Assembly (NCBI RefSeq): GCF_014646295.1
Contig: NZ_BMNE01000002.1
Location: 1,117,440 to 1,181,439, forward strand
Direction: 5' to 3'
From: Nocardia rhizosphaerihabitans
GTDB taxonomy: Bacteria; Actinomycetota; Actinomycetes; Mycobacteriales; Mycobacteriaceae
DNA: 64,000 nucleotides
The notes beneath the pieces are model-generated. The model worked only from the letters and a program-made list of their open reading frames with translations, was not told the DNA's origin and did no database searches. This document shows positions 46,245-54,990 of the stretch, one piece after another. Both the position numbers and the translations under genes were made by a program. Position 1 is the stretch's first letter; the number at the start of each line of letters is the position of its first letter.

Positions 46245-46496
46245 ATGATGCGCGACGACAATGAATCTGTACAGATCGCTCAGGTGATCGAACGCCTGAT
46301 CGCCCGTTTCCCCGCGGAATCACCGGCGGAGATCGAACTCCTGGTTCGCCGTATTCATGAGCGGTTCGCCGATGCCCGTATCCGCGATTTCGTTCCGCTG
46401 CTCGTCGAGAAGGCCGCTCGGCAAGTTGTCGGCGTCTACCCGATCGAGGTCACCGGCGAGGACCCGCGCAGCGCCCCGACGATGGCTACGATCTAG
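46245..46496 (+). CDS. Three-helix-bundle dimerisation domain protein
   Basis: An 83-residue all-helical protein: VIERLIARFPAESPAEIELLVRRIHERFADARIRDFVPLLVEKAARQVV. This matches the three-helix-bundle module found alone or fused to arsenate-reductase-like phosphatases in actinobacteria, where it mediates dimerisation. ATG 46245 or 46248. 34 bp after the ligase gene. Confidence 0.75.
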   Translation: MMRDDNESVQIAQVIERLIARFPAESPAEIELLVRRIHERFADARIRDFVPLLVEKAARQVVGVYPIEVTGEDPRSAPTMATI

Positions 46497-46549
46497 TAGC
46501 GGATTCCCCACCCCGCTGAAGTTTCCCGATCGAGAAAGGACGGCGCGCT

Positions 46550-46618
46550 ATGGGCGCCACGCACACGGTGCACGCCGGGCCGGTGGCAACAGCCTCCGCG
46601 CGCGCACGAGTGCGCTGA
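46550..46618 (+). CDS. Possible 22-residue leader peptide upstream of the SulP gene
   Basis: ATG 46550, preceded by GAAAGGA, encodes MGATHTVHAGPVATASARAR followed by VR and TGA. The stop overlaps a GAGG that could serve the SulP start 12 bases downstream. The position suggests a translated leader that couples or attenuates the transporter gene. No database family is recognised. Confidence 0.4.
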   Translation: MGATHTVHAGPVATASARARVR

Positions 46619-46630
46619 GGCACCCCGGCC

Positions 46631-48337
46631 ATGTCGTGGAAGGACCGCGTAACCGCTTTACCCGGGATCGCGACAGCCCGCGGATATCGCCGTGCGTGGC
46701 TGCGAGCCGATGTCACCGCGGGCCTCGTCCTGACCGCTTTGTTGATCCCCGCCGGTATGGGCTACGCCGAAGCAGCGGGACTTCCCGCCTACGCCGGGCT
46801 CTACGCGACCATCGTGCCGCTGCTGGCCTACGCGATGGTCGGGCCGTCCAGAATTCTTGTGCTCGGCCCCGATTCCTCACTCGCCCCGCTGATCGCGGCC
46901 GCGGTGCTACCACTGGCCGCCGTCGACGATCCCGACCGTGCGCTGGCCCTGGCGGGAGTCCTTGCCGTTCTCGTGGGGCTCATTCTGCTCGTCGGTGGAT
47001 TTCTTCGCCTCGGGTTCGTCACCGAACTGCTGTCCAAGCCCATCCGACTCGGCTACCTGAACGCGATCGCGCTCATCGTCGTCGTCGGGCAACTTCCCAA
47101 ACTGCTCGGCTTCTCCGTCGATGCCACCGGCGTGCTCGCCGAAATCGCCGAGATCGGGCGTGCCGTAGTCCACAGCGATATCGATCCCATCGCGGCCGCT
47201 ATCGGCCTCGGCGCGCTCGCTGTCATCGTGGCCTTCCGCTGGTGGCTGCCCGCGGTACCGGGGGTGCTGGTCGCGGTCGCGGGCGCCATCGCGATCTCGG
47301 CCGCCGCCGGACTCACCGACGACATCGGGATGGTCGGTGCCCTGCCCGAAGGTCTGCCGCTGCCTTCCATCGGCGGCATCAGCTGGGGCGACATCGGGCA
47401 TCTGATCGGACCCGCGGCGGGCATCGCGCTGATCGCGTTCGCCGACAGCGGCGTGCTGTCGCGGACCTTCGCTTCCCGGCACGGGGAAGATGTCGACGGC
47501 AGCACCGAGATGAAGGCGATCGGGGTCGCCAATGTGGCGGGTGGATTGTTCGGTGGATTCCCCGTCTCCGCGAGCGGGTCACGAACTCCGGTCGCCGAAC
47601 AGAGCGGCGCCCGTACGCAATTGGCGGGCGTCGTCGGCGCGATCTCCGTTCTTCTCTTCGTACTGCTCGCCCCCGGACTCACCGCTTACCTGCCCGACGC
47701 CGCGCTCGGGGCGGTCGTGATCGTCGCGGCCACCGCGCTGATCGATATCCGCGGCATGGTCCGGATGTGGCACATGAGTTCGGTGGAATTCGCCCTCGCG
47801 ACAGCGGCGTTCGTCGGGGTGGCGTTGGTCGGCGTGCTGCAGGGCATTATCGTCGCGATCGGTCTCTCCTTCGTCGCGGTGGTCGCGCGGGCCTGGCAGC
47901 CCTACCGCACCGAGCTCGTCCGGACTTCGGACCGTCCCGGCTACCACGACATCGAGCGCCATCCTGACGGGCAGCGCATCGCGGGCCTGGTGCTGGTGCG
48001 GTTCGACGCACCCCTGTTCTTCGCCAACGGACAGATCTTCGACGAATACGTACGCTCGGTCGTCGCGAACACTCCGACCCCGGTCGAATGGGTCATCGTC
48101 GCCGCAGAACCCATCACCGATCTCGATACGACGGCCGTCGACGAACTCGTCGATCTCGACAACTACTTGGCAGGCAAGGGAATTCGATTGGTCTTCGCCG
48201 AGATGAAGGGGCCTATCAAGGATAAGATCATTCGCTTCGGTGTCGGTGACCGGTTCGACGGGACGCACTTCTATCCCACCGTCGAAGCCGCCGTAGACGC
48301 CTTTCGCCATCGAAGCGACTGTGCGACGGACACGTGA
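46631..48337 (+). CDS. SulP-family anion transporter with STAS domain
   Basis: A 568-residue permease: GLVLTALLIPAGMGYAEAAGLPAYAGLYATIVPLLAYAMVGPSRILVLGPDSSLAPL is the SLC26/SulP signature region, followed by about 12-14 TM segments, and a C-terminal STAS domain (GLVLVRFDAPLFFANGQIFDEYVRS, ITDLDTTAVDELVDL). It imports sulfate or other anions, possibly bicarbonate. ATG 46631. Confidence 0.92.
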   Translation: MSWKDRVTALPGIATARGYRRAWLRADVTAGLVLTALLIPAGMGYAEAAGLPAYAGLYATIVPLLAYAMVGPSRILVLGPDSSLAPLIAAAVLPLAAVDDPDRALALAGVLAVLVGLILLVGGFLRLGFVTELLSKPIRLGYLNAIALIVVVGQLPKLLGFSVDATGVLAEIAEIGRAVVHSDIDPIAAAIGLGALAVIVAFRWWLPAVPGVLVAVAGAIAISAAAGLTDDIGMVGALPEGLPLPSIGGISWGDIGHLIGPAAGIALIAFADSGVLSRTFASRHGEDVDGSTEMKAIGVANVAGGLFGGFPVSASGSRTPVAEQSGARTQLAGVVGAISVLLFVLLAPGLTAYLPDAALGAVVIVAATALIDIRGMVRMWHMSSVEFALATAAFVGVALVGVLQGIIVAIGLSFVAVVARAWQPYRTELVRTSDRPGYHDIERHPDGQRIAGLVLVRFDAPLFFANGQIFDEYVRSVVANTPTPVEWVIVAAEPITDLDTTAVDELVDLDNYLAGKGIRLVFAEMKGPIKDKIIRFGVGDRFDGTHFYPTVEAAVDAFRHRSDCATDT

Positions 48338-48355
48338 ATCCACGATCTCGAACCG

Positions 48356-48641
48356 GTGAAACAGAGCAGCTGCGCCCGCTTCTACGACGCGGCCTTGGCG
48401 CAGCACGCAGTGTTCTCCGACGTGACGTTCTCGGGCACAGCCTTCGTTCACCGAGGTCAGGTTTGTCGGTGACACCGGCTTCGAGGAAGCTGCTTTCTCC
48501 GGTGCTGTCCGAATTGACAAGGTGACCACCTGCCAGGATGTGATGCTCGGGACGACACGACCCACCACCGGGCGACCTACCGGATCATTCTCGTCGGCCA
48601 ATCCCTGGCTCCGACTCGCAACGTGGCGCGGGGAACGGTGA
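48356..48641 (+). pseudogene. Frameshifted pentapeptide-repeat protein remnant
   Basis: In one frame from GTG 48356 the sequence reads CARFYDAALAQHAVFSDV, TFSGTAF and stops at 48472. In the +1 frame, from about 48453, it continues RFVGDTGFEEAAFSGAVR and stops at 48641. The F at every fifth position (FSDVT, FSGTA, FEEAA, FSGAV) is the pentapeptide-repeat helix pattern. Only ~10 repeats remain, split by a frameshift. Confidence 0.6.
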
Positions 48642-48745
48642 CGGCCACGTTGGCCAGGGCCTGCGCGACACCAATATCGTCACCCGGCAACGCGTCGCTG
48701 GTCGATTCCGTGCCGTTCGTCGAGAGGGCCTTCGCGTGACCGATG

Positions 48746-49201
48746 TCATCGTGCGGCGAGGGTCGAACTGATCCGGTCGGTGGGCGCGCACTGCTCGCCG
48801 GGCTGCCGGAGATCGGCACTCACGGCGAAGACGGGGAACCTGTCCTCCGGCGGACACGGCTGGAATTGCACCCGCACCGGGCGGCCCCGCAGCACCGGGA
48901 CCTCCCCTTCGATGGACGTGTAGACCCACGGCCCCTCGTCGAGCTCGACGATGGCGATCGTCAACGGCGCCTCACCGTGCATTCCGGTCGCGCGATCAAC
49001 TACCCGCCACGACACGATCGAACCGGCGCCGGAGGACGGCAGCCACTCGAGGCTGTCGGACGCGCACGACGAGCAGCCGGCAGCCAGCGGCGCGTACAGC
49101 TTGTCGCAGCCTGTACACCGGCGAATCATCAATGTGTCTTGCCCGTGCCGCGCGGTCACTTCGCCGGGCCTGCCGCAGTTCGCTGGATCGGGTGGGTACA
49201 T
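48746..49201 (-). CDS. Zn-ribbon OB-fold protein (DUF35)
   Basis: A 151-residue protein: a rubredoxin-like zinc ribbon (IRRCTGCDKLYAPLAAGCSSCAS) and a C-terminal OB fold (GAGSIVSWRVVDRATGMHG, PLTIAIVELDEGPWVYTSIEG). Such proteins partner thiolases or lipid-transfer proteins in sterol and acyl-CoA metabolism. No thiolase is adjacent. ATG 49201 has GGAGG upstream. Confidence 0.85.
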   Translation of the reverse strand: MYPPDPANCGRPGEVTARHGQDTLMIRRCTGCDKLYAPLAAGCSSCASDSLEWLPSSGAGSIVSWRVVDRATGMHGEAPLTIAIVELDEGPWVYTSIEGEVPVLRGRPVRVQFQPCPPEDRFPVFAVSADLRQPGEQCAPTDRISSTLAAR

Positions 49202-49347
49202 CGAGGCCTCCGTGAGGGTGTACTGACGAGCTTCAGCGTCCTCTGTCCGCGGCGTCGCGGGGACGGTCGATATACCTGTTTTTGCGAGGGAAACACGGCG
49301 TAACCTGGCGCTGGGGACCCACCGCGACCGAATGTGAGGCATGCCCG

Positions 49348-51654
49348 ATGCAGCCTGCCACCCAAGGCACGCTGGGGAATCTCCCCGCGGAATTGACTCA
49401 CTTCGTCGGTCGAGGACCCGAGATCGCCGAGGTCAGGCACTTGTTGTCCGAGTCCCGGCTGGTGACGTTGACCGGGATCGGTGGCGTGGGCAAAACCCGA
49501 TTGGCGATCCGGGTGGCCGAGGAAGTCCGCCGGGCATTCGACGACGGAGTCTGGCTGGTCGAGTTCGGCAAGGTTCGCGAGCCGGAACTGGTGGCCGGTG
49601 CCGTCGCGCACGCCTTGAAACTCACCGGGCAGACCGCCCAACCCCCGCTGGAACTGATCGTCGAGCACATCGCCTCCCGTCATCTGCTCCTGGTGCTCGA
49701 CAATTGCGAACACCTGGTGGACGCGATCGCCGCGCTGACCGAATCGCTGCTGCGCGCCGCGCCCCGTCTGCACATCCTCGCGACCAGCCGGGAACCGATC
49801 GGTATCGGCGGGGAGTCGGTGGTCCCGGTGCCGCCGCTGACGGTTCCCGGGGCCGAGCGGTCGCCGAGCCTGCGCACGCTGTTGCGGTCTGACGCGGTCG
49901 CCCTGTTCGTCGACCGCGCGCGTGCCGCCATCCCAGGCTTCGAGCTGACCGAGGACAGCAAGATCGCCGTCGCGCGCATCTGCCGGCGGCTCGAGGGCCT
50001 GCCGCTGCCCATCGAGTTGACGGCGGCCAGGCTGCGGGCGATGTCGCCGGAGCAGATCCTGCAACGGCTCGACGACCGGTATCGGCTGCTGACCGGCGGC
50101 GGTCGCGCGGCGCCGACCCGGCAGCAAACGCTGCGTCAGTGCATCGACTGGAGCTACGACCTGCTCACCGACCGCGAGCGCGAGCTGTGGGCGCGCGTGA
50201 CGGTGTTCGCTGGCGGCTTCGAGTTGAACGCCGCGGAGGCGATCTGCGGTGACGGCCTCGATCCCGGCGACGTCCTCGACCTGGTGGGCTCACTGGTGGA
50301 CAAGTCGGTCTTGATCCGGGAGGCCTGCGGCGGCGGTGTCCGGTACCGGATGCTCGAAACCCTGCGCGAGTACGGCCGGGAACGGTTGCGCGCCGCCGGT
50401 GCCGAGCGGGCGTTGCAGCGTCGCCACCGCGACTGGTTCGAACGGCTGGCGCTGAAGGCGTACGTCGAGTGGATGGGGCCCCGGCAGCTGGCCTGGATCG
50501 ATCGGCTGAACCGCGAACAGCCCAATCTGCGTGAGGCTTTGGAGTTCAGCCTGACCGAGCCCGCAGAGGCGGGATCGGCCGAACGGATCGCGGTCGCCCT
50601 GTACGAGTTCTGGGTCGCGCGGCAGCGGGTCAGCGAGGCCCGCTATTGGCTCGGGCGCGTGCTGGAGCGAACGGGCGGTGCGACATTGGAACACATCGCG
50701 GCACTGAGCGCGGACACGATCTTGGCGTCGATGCAGACCGATATCCAAGGCGCGACAGCGCGAATCGAGCAGGCGCGGTCGCTGACTGGCGGCGACGAGA
50801 TACTGGGCGCCTATGTCGACGGTGCGGGCGCACTGCTCGCACTGTTCTCCGGCGATTTCGCGGGTGCGGTGACGCACTGCGAACAGGCGCTGCCGGTGTT
50901 CGAAGCCGACGGTGACGTCTTGCATCAGGTGTCGGTCCTGCTGGCACTCGGCGCCGCCTGCGGTCTGCTGCAGGACACGGACCGCGCCGCGGCGTGCCAG
51001 GAGCAGGTGCTGGCGATCACCACCGCGCTCGGCGAGTCGGTCTACCGGTCCTACGCGCTGTCACAGCTCGCCTATACGACGGTCGAGCGCGGCGATCTCG
51101 AGCGCGGCGCCGCGCTGGTGAAGGAGAGTCTGCGACATTCCCGGTCGATCGACGACTGGTCGGTCGTCGCGAGCTGCCTGGCGACCCTGGCCTTCGTCGC
51201 GGCCGAGCAGCGTCAGGCGCAGCGGGCCGCGGTGCTGAGCGGCGCCGCCAGGTCGGTCGCCGAATCCGTTGGCAGACAATCGGTGATGATCATCGAGATG
51301 TTCGGCCATCGCCGTCAGGCGCAGGAGTCCGCCTCGCGTGCGCTCGGACAGCGCGCCTTCGACGCGGCCCTGCGCCGCGGCCACGAGCTCGGTACCGAGG
51401 AGGCGCTCGCCTACGCACTCGAGGAGGATCCGGCCGCGACGGCGGAGCTGCCCGCCGCGATGGCCGCACTGACCCGCCGCGAAAAGCAGATAGCCGAACT
51501 CGTCGCCCAGGGCCTGACCAACCGCGCCATCGCGGAAAAACTCGTCATCTCACAGCGCACCGCAGCGGGCCACGTCGAGCACATCCTGAGCAAGCTTCAC
51601 TTCACCACCCGCGCTCAAGTCGCCGCCTGGGTGGTCACCCAGAACCAGGAGTAG
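49348..51654 (+). CDS. LuxR-family regulator with NB-ARC-type ATPase and TPR-like region
   Basis: A 768-residue STAND regulator. N-terminal P-loop: LTGIGGVGKTRLAIRVAEEV (Walker A), LLLVLDNCEHLVDA (Walker B), ILATSREPIGIGGE, then a winged-helix region, a helical TPR-like middle (~400-690) and a C-terminal LuxR helix-turn-helix (LTRREKQIAELVAQGLTNRAIAEKLVISQRTAAGHVEHILSKL). It senses an unknown signal through the STAND switch. ATG 49348. Confidence 0.9.
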   Translation: MQPATQGTLGNLPAELTHFVGRGPEIAEVRHLLSESRLVTLTGIGGVGKTRLAIRVAEEVRRAFDDGVWLVEFGKVREPELVAGAVAHALKLTGQTAQPPLELIVEHIASRHLLLVLDNCEHLVDAIAALTESLLRAAPRLHILATSREPIGIGGESVVPVPPLTVPGAERSPSLRTLLRSDAVALFVDRARAAIPGFELTEDSKIAVARICRRLEGLPLPIELTAARLRAMSPEQILQRLDDRYRLLTGGGRAAPTRQQTLRQCIDWSYDLLTDRERELWARVTVFAGGFELNAAEAICGDGLDPGDVLDLVGSLVDKSVLIREACGGGVRYRMLETLREYGRERLRAAGAERALQRRHRDWFERLALKAYVEWMGPRQLAWIDRLNREQPNLREALEFSLTEPAEAGSAERIAVALYEFWVARQRVSEARYWLGRVLERTGGATLEHIAALSADTILASMQTDIQGATARIEQARSLTGGDEILGAYVDGAGALLALFSGDFAGAVTHCEQALPVFEADGDVLHQVSVLLALGAACGLLQDTDRAAACQEQVLAITTALGESVYRSYALSQLAYTTVERGDLERGAALVKESLRHSRSIDDWSVVASCLATLAFVAAEQRQAQRAAVLSGAARSVAESVGRQSVMIIEMFGHRRQAQESASRALGQRAFDAALRRGHELGTEEALAYALEEDPAATAELPAAMAALTRREKQIAELVAQGLTNRAIAEKLVISQRTAAGHVEHILSKLHFTTRAQVAAWVVTQNQE

Positions 51655-51670
51655 GAAGCGCTACCGAGTC

Positions 51671-51988
51671 GTGCCGCCACGACTCCCGGGACATCAAGCG
51701 CTACACCTGTTCCGTTTCAACCACCTGTTGCTGGTCGTCGAGGTGACCTCGGAATCGACGATCGACGCCGATATCACCGACAAACGGATCCAGTATGCGG
51801 CCGCGGGGATTCCGCGTTACCTCATCGTCAGGCTGGATCAGAAGGAAGAACGGATCGAGGAGATCGAGGAGTACCGCCTCGATTGGTCCGGCCGCCGGTA
51901 CCGGACGCACGCCGTCCACCGCAGGGTTCTGCTCCTCGACGATCCGGTCGAGGTCACCATCCCGTTCGATGTCCTCGAGCAAGCCTGA
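51671..51988 (+). pseudogene. Truncated Uma2-family (DUF820) endonuclease, C-terminal half
   Basis: About 105 codons retain LLLVVEVTSESTIDADITDKRIQYAAAGIPRYLIV, the C-terminal nuclease core of Uma2 proteins (EVxS..., then the YAxAGIPxYxIV strand). Intact Uma2 proteins are ~190 residues; the N-terminal half is replaced by the end of the LuxR gene. It starts 16 bp after that gene's stop. Confidence 0.65.
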
Positions 51989-52071
51989 CGGGGTACCGCG
52001 GCCGGGCCGGCAGGTGGCTCGCCTGTGGTGCAGGGCGAGTTCGACGCTCGTGATCACTACACTGGGACAGT

Positions 52072-52764
52072 GTGGGCTCGCTATCGGCGCAGCGGGAATT
52101 CACCGGCTACGGACTGTCGCACTGGATTGTCCTGGCGATATTCGTGGTGGGGGCGATGCTCCTGGTCTGGGTCGGGCGCACGCACCGAAGTGCCGCTGCC
52201 GCACGACGATTCAGCCGAGCATTCGGTGTCGCGACGCTGGCGGTCTATGCGGCGATCTATCTCTACACCATGGTCCCTCCGACCATCGAGCGCTCCGTCC
52301 CCTTGCGGCTGACCGATCTTGCCACCGTGGTCGCCGGATACGCATTGTGGTCGCACCGACGCTGGGCGTACGCGCTGACCTACTACTGGTGCCTCACGCT
52401 GAGCACGCAGGCGCTGGTATCACCGGCACTCGAGAGTCGGGACTTCCCGAGTAAGGAGTTCGTCGCCTTCTGGGCGATCCACCTGGCTGTGGTGTGGGCC
52501 GCGATCTATCTCACCTGGGGTATCGGCATGCGTCCGGATTGGCGGAGCTATCGAATCGCCGTGGGAGTCACCGCGGTGTGGGCAGCGCTGACATTCACGT
52601 TCAATACGGTGGCCGGTACCAACTACGGATTCGTCAACGCGAAACCCGCGACGGCGTCGCTGCTCGATGTACTCGGCCCTTGGCCCTGGTACCTGGGCAC
52701 GGTGGCCTTTCTGTTGATCACCGTATGGGCATTGATGACCTGGCCGTGGGTCCGCGACCAGTGA
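52072..52764 (+). CDS. TIGR02206 (YwaF-like) membrane protein
   Basis: A 230-residue protein with six TM helices: FTGYGLSHWIVLAIFVVGAMLLVW, SVPLRLTDLATVVAGYAL, ALTYYWCLTLSTQALVSPAL, and the C-terminal NTVAGTNYGFVNAKPATASLLDVLGPWPWYLGTVAFLLITVWAL. The NYGF...KP..ASLLD...PWPWY block is the TIGR02206 hallmark. Function unknown. GTG 52072. Confidence 0.9.
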   Translation: MGSLSAQREFTGYGLSHWIVLAIFVVGAMLLVWVGRTHRSAAAARRFSRAFGVATLAVYAAIYLYTMVPPTIERSVPLRLTDLATVVAGYALWSHRRWAYALTYYWCLTLSTQALVSPALESRDFPSKEFVAFWAIHLAVVWAAIYLTWGIGMRPDWRSYRIAVGVTAVWAALTFTFNTVAGTNYGFVNAKPATASLLDVLGPWPWYLGTVAFLLITVWALMTWPWVRDQ

Positions 52765-52790
52765 CTTCGTACGCGCCGAGCGGTCTGGGC

Positions 52791-53088
52791 TCAGTCATTT
52801 GTTCGGTCTGCGGCCGGCGGTGCGGTTCCGTCGTTCACGTTGATTCCGGCCATCGTGTCGTTGTCGAACTCCCGGCCCTTGTCATCGATCAGCTTCTGGT
52901 TGTCCGACCAATACGATTTGGCCTTGTTGCTGATGTTGGTGACGGTGAGATGCACCTGGATGTACTCGCCCTGTGCCGTCTTCTGCAGATAGGGGTTGTC
53001 GCCGACCACCTTGACCGGCGGGTCGACCGCGGTCACGACGAACTCGAACTTGCCGTCACGCACCGTCGACCCGGCGGCGGTCTCGGCC
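52791..53088 (-). pseudogene. DUF4352 protein remnant, truncated at both ends
   Basis: The frame open from 53138 carries a DUF4352 core from about 53085 down: TVRDGKFEFVVTAVDPPVKVVGDNPYLQK, YIQVHLTVTNISNKAKSYWS and NQKLIDDKGREFDNDTMAGINVN. It stops before the final beta strands (usual NPG...FDVP block). The usual signal/lipobox is missing; the residues before the core are antisense to the methyltransferase scrap. Confidence 0.6.
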
Positions 53089-53352
53089 ATGGCGGGCTGG
53101 GTCGCGCAGGGCGGTCTGTTCGCCGCCGACTTCGACATCGAGGAGATCCGCCGCGCCGACGGCTCGTCGGCAGGCGGTGCCGTCCGCGATGCGCTGCGCG
53201 CGGGCGGGATGACCTATGACCGGCGCAAGCGGCACCTGCGCGGACAGGGCCCACGCTCGCCGCGATTCCCCGCGACCTATCCGGGTGCCGACGATGCCGC
53301 GGGCCCTGGTTACACCGGACAGCCGTCGGTGAGATCGCATTACGCCTGGTGA
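53089..53352 (+). pseudogene. C-terminal scrap of a class I methyltransferase-like protein
   Basis: An 87-codon frame reads WVAQGGLFAADFDIEEIRRADG, AVRDALRAGGMTYDRRKRHLRG and YPGADDAAGPGYTGQPSV. I recognise this as the end of an actinobacterial SAM-dependent methyltransferase family (GGL..ADFD, YDxRRR, YxGADDxAGPNYTGQP). The SAM-binding half is absent. The fragment is joined head-on to the DUF4352 remnant. Confidence 0.45.
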
Positions 53353-53419
53353 CGGCATGTGTCGGGGCGTGATGATCTTTTGGTCAGCGGGCGGTCTAAC
53401 TCGCCGGTAGCCTGAGCCC

Positions 53420-54973
53420 GTGAGACCGATGGGGACGGCGCCGGGTACCCCGGCGCGGCCGGGAGTCGCTCTGGCAGCAGTCGTCGCCGTGGTGTTCGTG
53501 ACCTTCTTGGACACCACCGTGGTCAGTGTTGCGCTCGGCGATATCCGGCGTGAGTTGAGTACCGATGTGACGTTGCTGCAGTGGGTGGTCAACTCCTACA
53601 CCGTGGTCTTCGCGGGGCTGATGCTGGCGGGCGGATCGCTCGGTGACCGGTGGGGGCGCAAGCGGGTGATGATCATCGGTCTGGTGATCTTCTGCGTCGG
53701 GTCGGTGGTCTCCGCGCTAGCGAGCAGTGTCGCGATGCTCATCGCCGGTCGCGCGATCATGGGGCTGGGCGCCGCGGCCTCGGAACCGGGAACCCTGTCG
53801 GTGCTGCGCCACATCTTCCCCGGCGAACAGGCGCGGGCCAAGGCAGTCGGCGTGTGGGCGGCGGTGTCCGGGCTGGCGCTGGCGGCGGGTCCGGTCCTGG
53901 GCGGCGTGCTGGTCCACACCTACGGGTGGCGCTCGATCTTCTGGTTCAACCTGGTGATCGGGGCGGCGGCGCTCGTCGCCGCGCTGTGGTCGATCCCGGA
54001 GAGCTCGGATCCCCGGCAGGAACCGGTCGACTGGGCCGGAGCTCTGCTCGGCGCAACAGCTTTCGCTTCGGTGATCTACGCCGCGACTGTCGGCCAGGAT
54101 CGGGGGTACACGGCGCCGTCGGTGCTGGCGCTGTTCGCGCTCGGTGGTGTCGCGTTCGCCGCGTTCGTCGTCGTGGAGATGCGGGCGCGCGCACCGATGC
54201 TCGATTTCCGCTACTTTCGGCTGCGAGCCGTGCGGGGGGCGCTGGTGGTCGCCTTCGCCGTCTATTTCGGCATCTTCTCGATCTTCTTCTTCACCGCGCT
54301 GTATCTGCAAGTGATGCAGTCGTATTCGGCCGCGCGCACCGCCGGTGTCTTCGCCCCGATGGCCGTCGCCATCGTGGTCGGGTCTCTCGTCGCGGGCTAT
54401 TGGGTGGCCCGCCGTGGCGCGCGTATTCCGATGATCCTCGGTTGTGTACTCGGTGCGGGCGGAATCCTGCTGACCCGTCATGCGCTGTCGGGCACCCTGC
54501 ACGATCCGTGGCTGGCGGCCGCGATGGCGGTGGCCGGGTTCGGCTTCGGGATCGCGGTGGTGCCGTTGACCTCGGCGGTGATGTCGGGTGTCCCGGCGGA
54601 GCACTCGGGAATGGCCGCCGCGGTGACCAATACGATGCGCCAGGTCGGTTCGGCGTTCGGTGTCGCGGTGCTCGGTGTCCTGGTGAGCTCGTTCCTCTCC
54701 GCGGACCTGCGCGCCCGGATGACCGAATTGGGTCTGCCGACCTCGCTGCAGCCCGACGCCATCCAAGCCGTGGAACGCGGCCGCATCCCCGAAGGCGTCG
54801 ACATCGGCCCGTATCTGCAATACCTGTCGAAGGTGAACGAGGTCCTCAACACCGGAAAGGTCGCTTTCCATCACGGGCTGGATGTGGCCCTGCTGGTCTC
54901 GGCGGTGATGATCCTCGCCGCGGCGGTGTTCACGGCAGTCGACACCGAACGCGACAAGGCCGAGGTGAAGTAG
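53420..54973 (+). CDS. DHA2-type MFS drug exporter
   Basis: A 517-residue, 14-TM transporter: TFLDTTVVSVALGDIRREL, motif A GGSLGDRWGRKRVMIIG and AGRAIMGLGAAASEPGTLSVLRHIFP. GTG 53420. Similar in plan to the exporter at 29288 but clearly a different gene. It precedes a desaturase on the same strand by 17 bp. Confidence 0.9.
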   Translation: MRPMGTAPGTPARPGVALAAVVAVVFVTFLDTTVVSVALGDIRRELSTDVTLLQWVVNSYTVVFAGLMLAGGSLGDRWGRKRVMIIGLVIFCVGSVVSALASSVAMLIAGRAIMGLGAAASEPGTLSVLRHIFPGEQARAKAVGVWAAVSGLALAAGPVLGGVLVHTYGWRSIFWFNLVIGAAALVAALWSIPESSDPRQEPVDWAGALLGATAFASVIYAATVGQDRGYTAPSVLALFALGGVAFAAFVVVEMRARAPMLDFRYFRLRAVRGALVVAFAVYFGIFSIFFFTALYLQVMQSYSAARTAGVFAPMAVAIVVGSLVAGYWVARRGARIPMILGCVLGAGGILLTRHALSGTLHDPWLAAAMAVAGFGFGIAVVPLTSAVMSGVPAEHSGMAAAVTNTMRQVGSAFGVAVLGVLVSSFLSADLRARMTELGLPTSLQPDAIQAVERGRIPEGVDIGPYLQYLSKVNEVLNTGKVAFHHGLDVALLVSAVMILAAAVFTAVDTERDKAEVK

Positions 54974-54990
54974 CCGCGATCGTCGCGTAG

